DNA from: Rhodococcus sp. OK302
Lineage (GTDB): Bacteria > Actinomycetota > Actinomycetes > Mycobacteriales > Mycobacteriaceae
Direction: 5' to 3'
Length of the DNA stretch: 64,000 bases
Assembly (NCBI RefSeq): GCF_002245895.1
Contig: NZ_NPJZ01000001.1
Coordinates: forward strand, 372,001 to 436,000
Shown here: positions 63,636-64,000 of the stretch, one piece after another
Numbering within the stretch: position 1 is the stretch's first letter
Layout of the letters: the number at the start of each line of letters is the position of its first letter
Position numbers and translations under genes: made by a program
Notes under the pieces: model-generated
The model's database searches: none
Told to the model about the DNA's origin: nothing
The model's input: only the letters and a program-made list of their open reading frames with translations

Positions 63636-64000
63636 CTAGGTATTGATCGTCACTTCCGGCTCGAGCGCCAAACCGAAACTACGTAGTGCACCCAACAATT
63701 CACGGTGCCCGAACGCCTGACACGCCGACGCCAACCCAGTGCGCTTGGGGGCCTGCTGCAACAGCGAGTGCGCCGCATAGGCCTGCAACAACCCTGTCTG
63801 CTTGTAATTGCAGTTGCCATGGATCACGACGTGTGCACGACCGAGCGGACCGGACGCGTAAACCGAGTCCAAAGATGTGTTGATCCGGGGGTTCTCACGC
63901 GGCGGCATACCCGCCTGCACCGAGCCGGCGATTTCCGCCAGCGCTGCTTCCTGCTGATCGGCAGGGAGAGTCTTGATCTGCTCTTCCACCATCTTCTGGG
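63636..64000 (-). CDS. C-terminal part of a saccharopine-dehydrogenase-like protein (cut by window end)
   Basis: The frame is open to the last base, so at least 120 C-terminal residues of a longer protein are present. Segments such as SVYASGPLGRAHVVIHGN, YKQTGLLQAYAAHSLLQQ and GHRELLGALRSFGLALEP follow the order of the C-terminal domain of saccharopine-dehydrogenase-like/trans-acting enoyl reductase proteins. Recognition is tentative. It ends 39 bp before the acyl-CoA synthetase start and is likely co-transcribed. Confidence 0.45.
   Translation of the reverse strand, partial: QKMVEEQIKTLPADQQEAALAEIAGSVQAGMPPRENPRINTSLDSVYASGPLGRAHVVIHGNCNYKQTGLLQAYAAHSLLQQAPKRTGLASACQAFGHRELLGALRSFGLALEPEVTINT

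Overview
The window reads as chromosome from a high-GC, mycolic-acid actinobacterium, most likely Rhodococcus of the erythropolis/qingshengii group. Reasons: a 3-ketosteroid delta1-dehydrogenase of exactly 510 aa with the KstD1 catalytic residues, a KshA oxygenase, a KstR-like TetR protein, a wax-ester synthase/DGAT, an endoglycoceramidase-like glycosidase, an F420-type oxidoreductase, frequent GTG/TTG starts and hairpin terminators that mostly lack a T-run. The genus is inferred from family resemblance only; no search was run.

Region 1 (1-23.9 kb) is a surface/secretome region. Two tandem Tat-exported endonuclease/exonuclease/phosphatase-fold enzymes with Ig-like repeats are followed by five tandem secreted proteins. 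These five have a conserved two-cysteine N-terminal domain and 1 to 17 Ig-like repeats. Each has its own upstream module and its own hairpin terminator. Then come a YdeI-family pseudogene, an endoglycoceramidase-like GH5 enzyme, two convergent LysR regulators and a secreted protein of unknown function. All seven Ig proteins end in a Gly/Ser/Leu/Phe tail, and the GH5 enzyme and the unknown secreted protein carry related Gly/Ser tails.

Region 2 (24-37.6 kb) is steroid and lipid catabolism. A minus-strand six-gene beta-oxidation operon (FadA5-like thiolase, FadE34-like fused acyl-CoA dehydrogenase, SCPx-type thiolase, MaoC hydratase, hotdog thioesterase, SDR) lies beside a KstR-like regulator. 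Divergent to the regulator is kstD. An alkylsulfatase gene follows, flanked on its far side by a degenerate copy of the kstD 3' end, and then a WS/DGAT.

Region 3 (38.2-47 kb) holds a four-gene minus-strand operon of unassigned pathway (HsaA-like monooxygenase, glutamine-synthetase-like ligase, SMP-30 lactonase, LLM oxidoreductase). It is divergent from kshA and three linked small-enzyme genes. An SGNH hydrolase and a GNAT acetyltransferase follow.

Region 4 (47-60 kb) is histidine utilisation: hutC, hutH and a permease on the minus strand; hutU, hutI and hutG on the plus strand; and a large NAD-glutamate dehydrogenase between them that would take the product glutamate to 2-oxoglutarate. Two near-identical operator-like sites lie upstream of the permease-hutH unit and of hutU.

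Region 5 (60-64 kb) has a lipoprotein tyrosine phosphatase, a TauD-family dioxygenase, an acyl-CoA synthetase and the C-terminal part of a saccharopine-dehydrogenase-like protein cut by the window end. No tRNA, rRNA, CRISPR array, insertion sequence or prophage was seen.
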